Shown in pieces: positions 62,579-64,000 of a DNA stretch of 64,000 bases (the stretch's first letter is position 1; each line of letters begins with the position of its first letter). The stretch is taken from NCBI RefSeq assembly GCF_041053105.1, contig NZ_CP163444.1, positions 1,054,001-1,118,000 on the forward strand, given 5' to 3'. This stretch comes from Streptomyces sp. R44. GTDB lineage: Bacteria > Actinomycetota > Actinomycetes > Streptomycetales > Streptomycetaceae. The translations under genes and the position numbers were made by a program. The notes beneath the pieces are model-generated. The model saw only the letters and a program-made list of their open reading frames with translations. It had not been told where the DNA came from and made no database searches.

Positions 62579-63247
62579 GTGCCCATGACGACCCTCGCGA
62601 CCGGAGTCGACTGGTGGTCGCCCGACTACTGGATCTCGACCTTCGGTCTGATCGGCATCCTGGTCATCGTCTTCGCCGAGTCGGGGCTCTTCGCCTTCCT
62701 CCCGGGCGACTCGCTGCTCTTCACGGCCGGCCTGCTCGTCGCCGACGGCCGGTACATCCACCAGCCGCTGTGGCTGGTGATCGTCCTCCTCGTGGTGGCC
62801 GCCGTGCTCGGCGACCAGGTGGGCTACGCGATCGGCGCGTTCTTCGGGCCCAGGCTCTTCAACCGGCCGGACTCCAGGTTCTTCCGACGGGAGAACCTGG
62901 ACAGGGCGCACGAGTTCCTGGAGAAGTACGGGCCCAAGGCGATCGTCCTGGCCCGTTTCGTGCCGATCGTGCGGACCTTCGCGCCGATCGTGGCGGGGGC
63001 CGGGCGCATGAGGTACCGCACGTTCCTCACGTACAACGTGATCGGCGCCGTCGGCTGGGGCGCGGGCGTCACGCTCGCCGGTTACTGGCTCGGCCGGGTC
63101 GGCTTCGTCAGGGCCCACGTCGAGATCATCCTGATCGCGATCGTCCTGCTGTCGTTGGTCCCGGTGGTCCTCGGCGTCCTCAAGAGCCGCCGCAAGGCGA
63201 ACGAATCCCCCACGGACAGCCCGCGGTCGTCTCCCCGCGACCGCTGA
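62579..63247 (+). CDS. DedA family membrane protein
   Basis: The start is GTG 62579 or ATG 62585. The 222-aa protein has the DedA (SNARE-associated/VTT) layout: FGLIGILVIVFAESGLFAF, then LPGDSLLFTAGLL, a membrane segment with GDQVGYAIGAFFG, the conserved FVPIVRTFAPIVAGAGRM, and GYWLGRVGF, ending in a basic and Ser/Pro-rich tail. DedA proteins include undecaprenyl-phosphate and phospholipid flippases. Such a role would fit the nearby polyprenyl-phosphate glycosylation operon, but no direct link is shown. Confidence 0.9.
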   Translation: MPMTTLATGVDWWSPDYWISTFGLIGILVIVFAESGLFAFLPGDSLLFTAGLLVADGRYIHQPLWLVIVLLVVAAVLGDQVGYAIGAFFGPRLFNRPDSRFFRRENLDRAHEFLEKYGPKAIVLARFVPIVRTFAPIVAGAGRMRYRTFLTYNVIGAVGWGAGVTLAGYWLGRVGFVRAHVEIILIAIVLLSLVPVVLGVLKSRRKANESPTDSPRSSPRDR

Positions 63248-63416
63248 CACGGCGGACGGCTGAAAGCCGGTCTTCCTGCGCACGGAGCCGACGCCCTGTC
63301 CTGTGACATCCGCTGACGTACGGGACATCTGAGGGCGCGATACCAGCCAACTCACCCTGACGTAATGACATGTTAACGCAACCATGGCACTCTTCTGAGC
63401 GTTCTCACGCAGAGAT

Positions 63417-63435
63417 CATGCGCGTAACGCGCATG
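63417..63435. promoter_or_regulatory. Perfect inverted repeat upstream of the M4 protease gene
   Basis: CATGCGCG-taa-CGCGCATG lies 117 bp upstream of the protease start. The 304-bp gap 63248-63551 also has an AT-richer patch around 63361-63380 (cgtaatgacatgttaacg) that is a likely promoter. The repeat may be an operator downstream of that promoter. Confidence 0.5.
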
Positions 63436-63551
63436 CCCTCAGCGGAAGTTGATGGCACATCACTTCATCGGTCCCCCACCGGACGGCTCGTCACCGATCC
63501 GCCCGATTCCCCAACGGCCGAGGCTCTCGGTCGTCTTCCAAGGAGCTCAGA

Positions 63552-64000
63552 GTGAGACGTTCCCCCCGAAAGGCTGTCGTCGCAGGAGTGCTGACAGCCA
63601 GTGCCGCGATGCTCGCCGCGGCGCTTCCGGCCGGCACCGCCCATGCCGGCACCGACACTCCGGTCCCGGCATGGGCCCGGAGCGCTTCCGCCGATGCCGC
63701 CCCCCGCGCGGGCGCGCTGCAGGTCAAGCTCAGCCCGACCGAACGGGCCGCCCTGATAGCCGACGCCACCGCCCACCGCGCCGCCACGGCCAGGGCCCTG
63801 GGCCTGGGCGCGCAGGAGGCACTGGTGGTCCAGTCCGTGCTCAAGGACGCCGACGGCACGGTGCACACCCGCTATGACCGCACCTACGGCGGCCTGCCGG
63901 TGCTCGGCGGCGAGCTGATCGTGCACACGGCCGCGAACGGCACCGTCAAGGACGTCACCAAGAACACCAAGGCCACCATCGCCGTCGCCTCCACGAAGGC
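63552..64000 (+). CDS. M4 family metalloprotease precursor, N-terminal part only
   Basis: The frame starts at GTG 63552, six bases after AGGAG, and runs off the right edge. The visible 149 codons encode a signal peptide (VVAGVLTASAAMLAAALPAG, cleavage near AHAGTD) and the start of a thermolysin-type propeptide with the FTP pattern: VQSVLKDADGTVHTRYDRTY, then GGLPVLGGELIVHT. The catalytic HExxH domain would lie beyond the window. This matches secreted neutral metalloproteases of Streptomyces, so an extracellular, growth-phase-regulated protease is expected. Confidence 0.82.
   Translation, partial: MRRSPRKAVVAGVLTASAAMLAAALPAGTAHAGTDTPVPAWARSASADAAPRAGALQVKLSPTERAALIADATAHRAATARALGLGAQEALVVQSVLKDADGTVHTRYDRTYGGLPVLGGELIVHTAANGTVKDVTKNTKATIAVASTK

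Overview
The window is 64 kb of very GC-rich actinobacterial DNA and looks like a Streptomyces chromosome. The support is third-position GC bias, many GTG starts and ATGA/GTGA gene overlaps, ECF sigma factors, DUF3995, DUF1707 and DUF6153 proteins, a chitinase with a DasR-like site, and TTA codons confined to a secondary-metabolite locus. I see no rRNA, tRNA, CRISPR array, IS element or phage genes.

Layout. 1-12.5 kb holds ordinary genes: a 5'-truncated metallopeptidase/VWA-like protein, a DUF3995-ECF sigma-SRPBCC operon, VOC protein, amidase, secreted GH18 chitinase, YihY/BrkB membrane protein, an operon of a lipoprotein, a 27-aa membrane peptide and a DUF6766-like protein, a PRC-barrel protein, a divergent MFS/MocR pair, then a 29-aa membrane peptide, an ECF sigma factor and a Cys-rich small membrane protein.

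12.5-39 kb is a compact hybrid PKS-NRPS gene cluster. PKS1 (12799-22206) is KSQ-AT(methylmalonyl)-ACP / KS-AT(malonyl)-DH-ER-KR-ACP. PKS2 (22349-35515) is KS-AT(methylmalonyl)-DH-KR-ACP / KS-AT(methylmalonyl)-inactive DH-like-ACP / Cy-A(Cys)-PCP-TE. A CzcO-type flavin monooxygenase, an unknown 145-aa protein and, convergently, an acyl-CoA ligase follow. By colinearity the line makes a propionate-primed C11 chain, 2,4-dimethyl-3-oxo-non-4-enoyl, joined to cysteine and cyclised to a thiazoline acid, or a sulfur heterocycle derived from it. The only two in-frame TTA codons I found in the window are in PKS1 and the acyl-CoA ligase, suggesting bldA control of both. An array of four 27-bp hairpin repeats separates PKS2 from the monooxygenase gene.

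39-51 kb holds two paralogous secreted barrel-like proteins, a TetR regulator behind a perfect 19-bp inverted repeat with a DUF1707 protein, a MocR regulator divergent from an enoyl-CoA hydratase, three consecutive alpha/beta hydrolases, and a copper-handling pair (multicopper oxidase plus His-rich DUF6153 protein) beside a second TetR regulator.

51.2-59.4 kb is a five-gene operon in which every junction is a 4-nt overlap: a GT2-GtrA-HPr-kinase-like fusion, a GT39-like mannosyltransferase, and three proteins that each have a signal peptide and a C-terminal membrane anchor (a phosphoesterase lacking its metal-binding Glu-Asn pair, a beta-sandwich-like protein, and a GH99/GH71-like glycosidase). 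I read it as an uncharacterised cell-envelope glycan system. The window ends with a secreted purple-acid-phosphatase-like protein, a YVTN propeller protein, a DedA protein and the start of an M4 metalloprotease.
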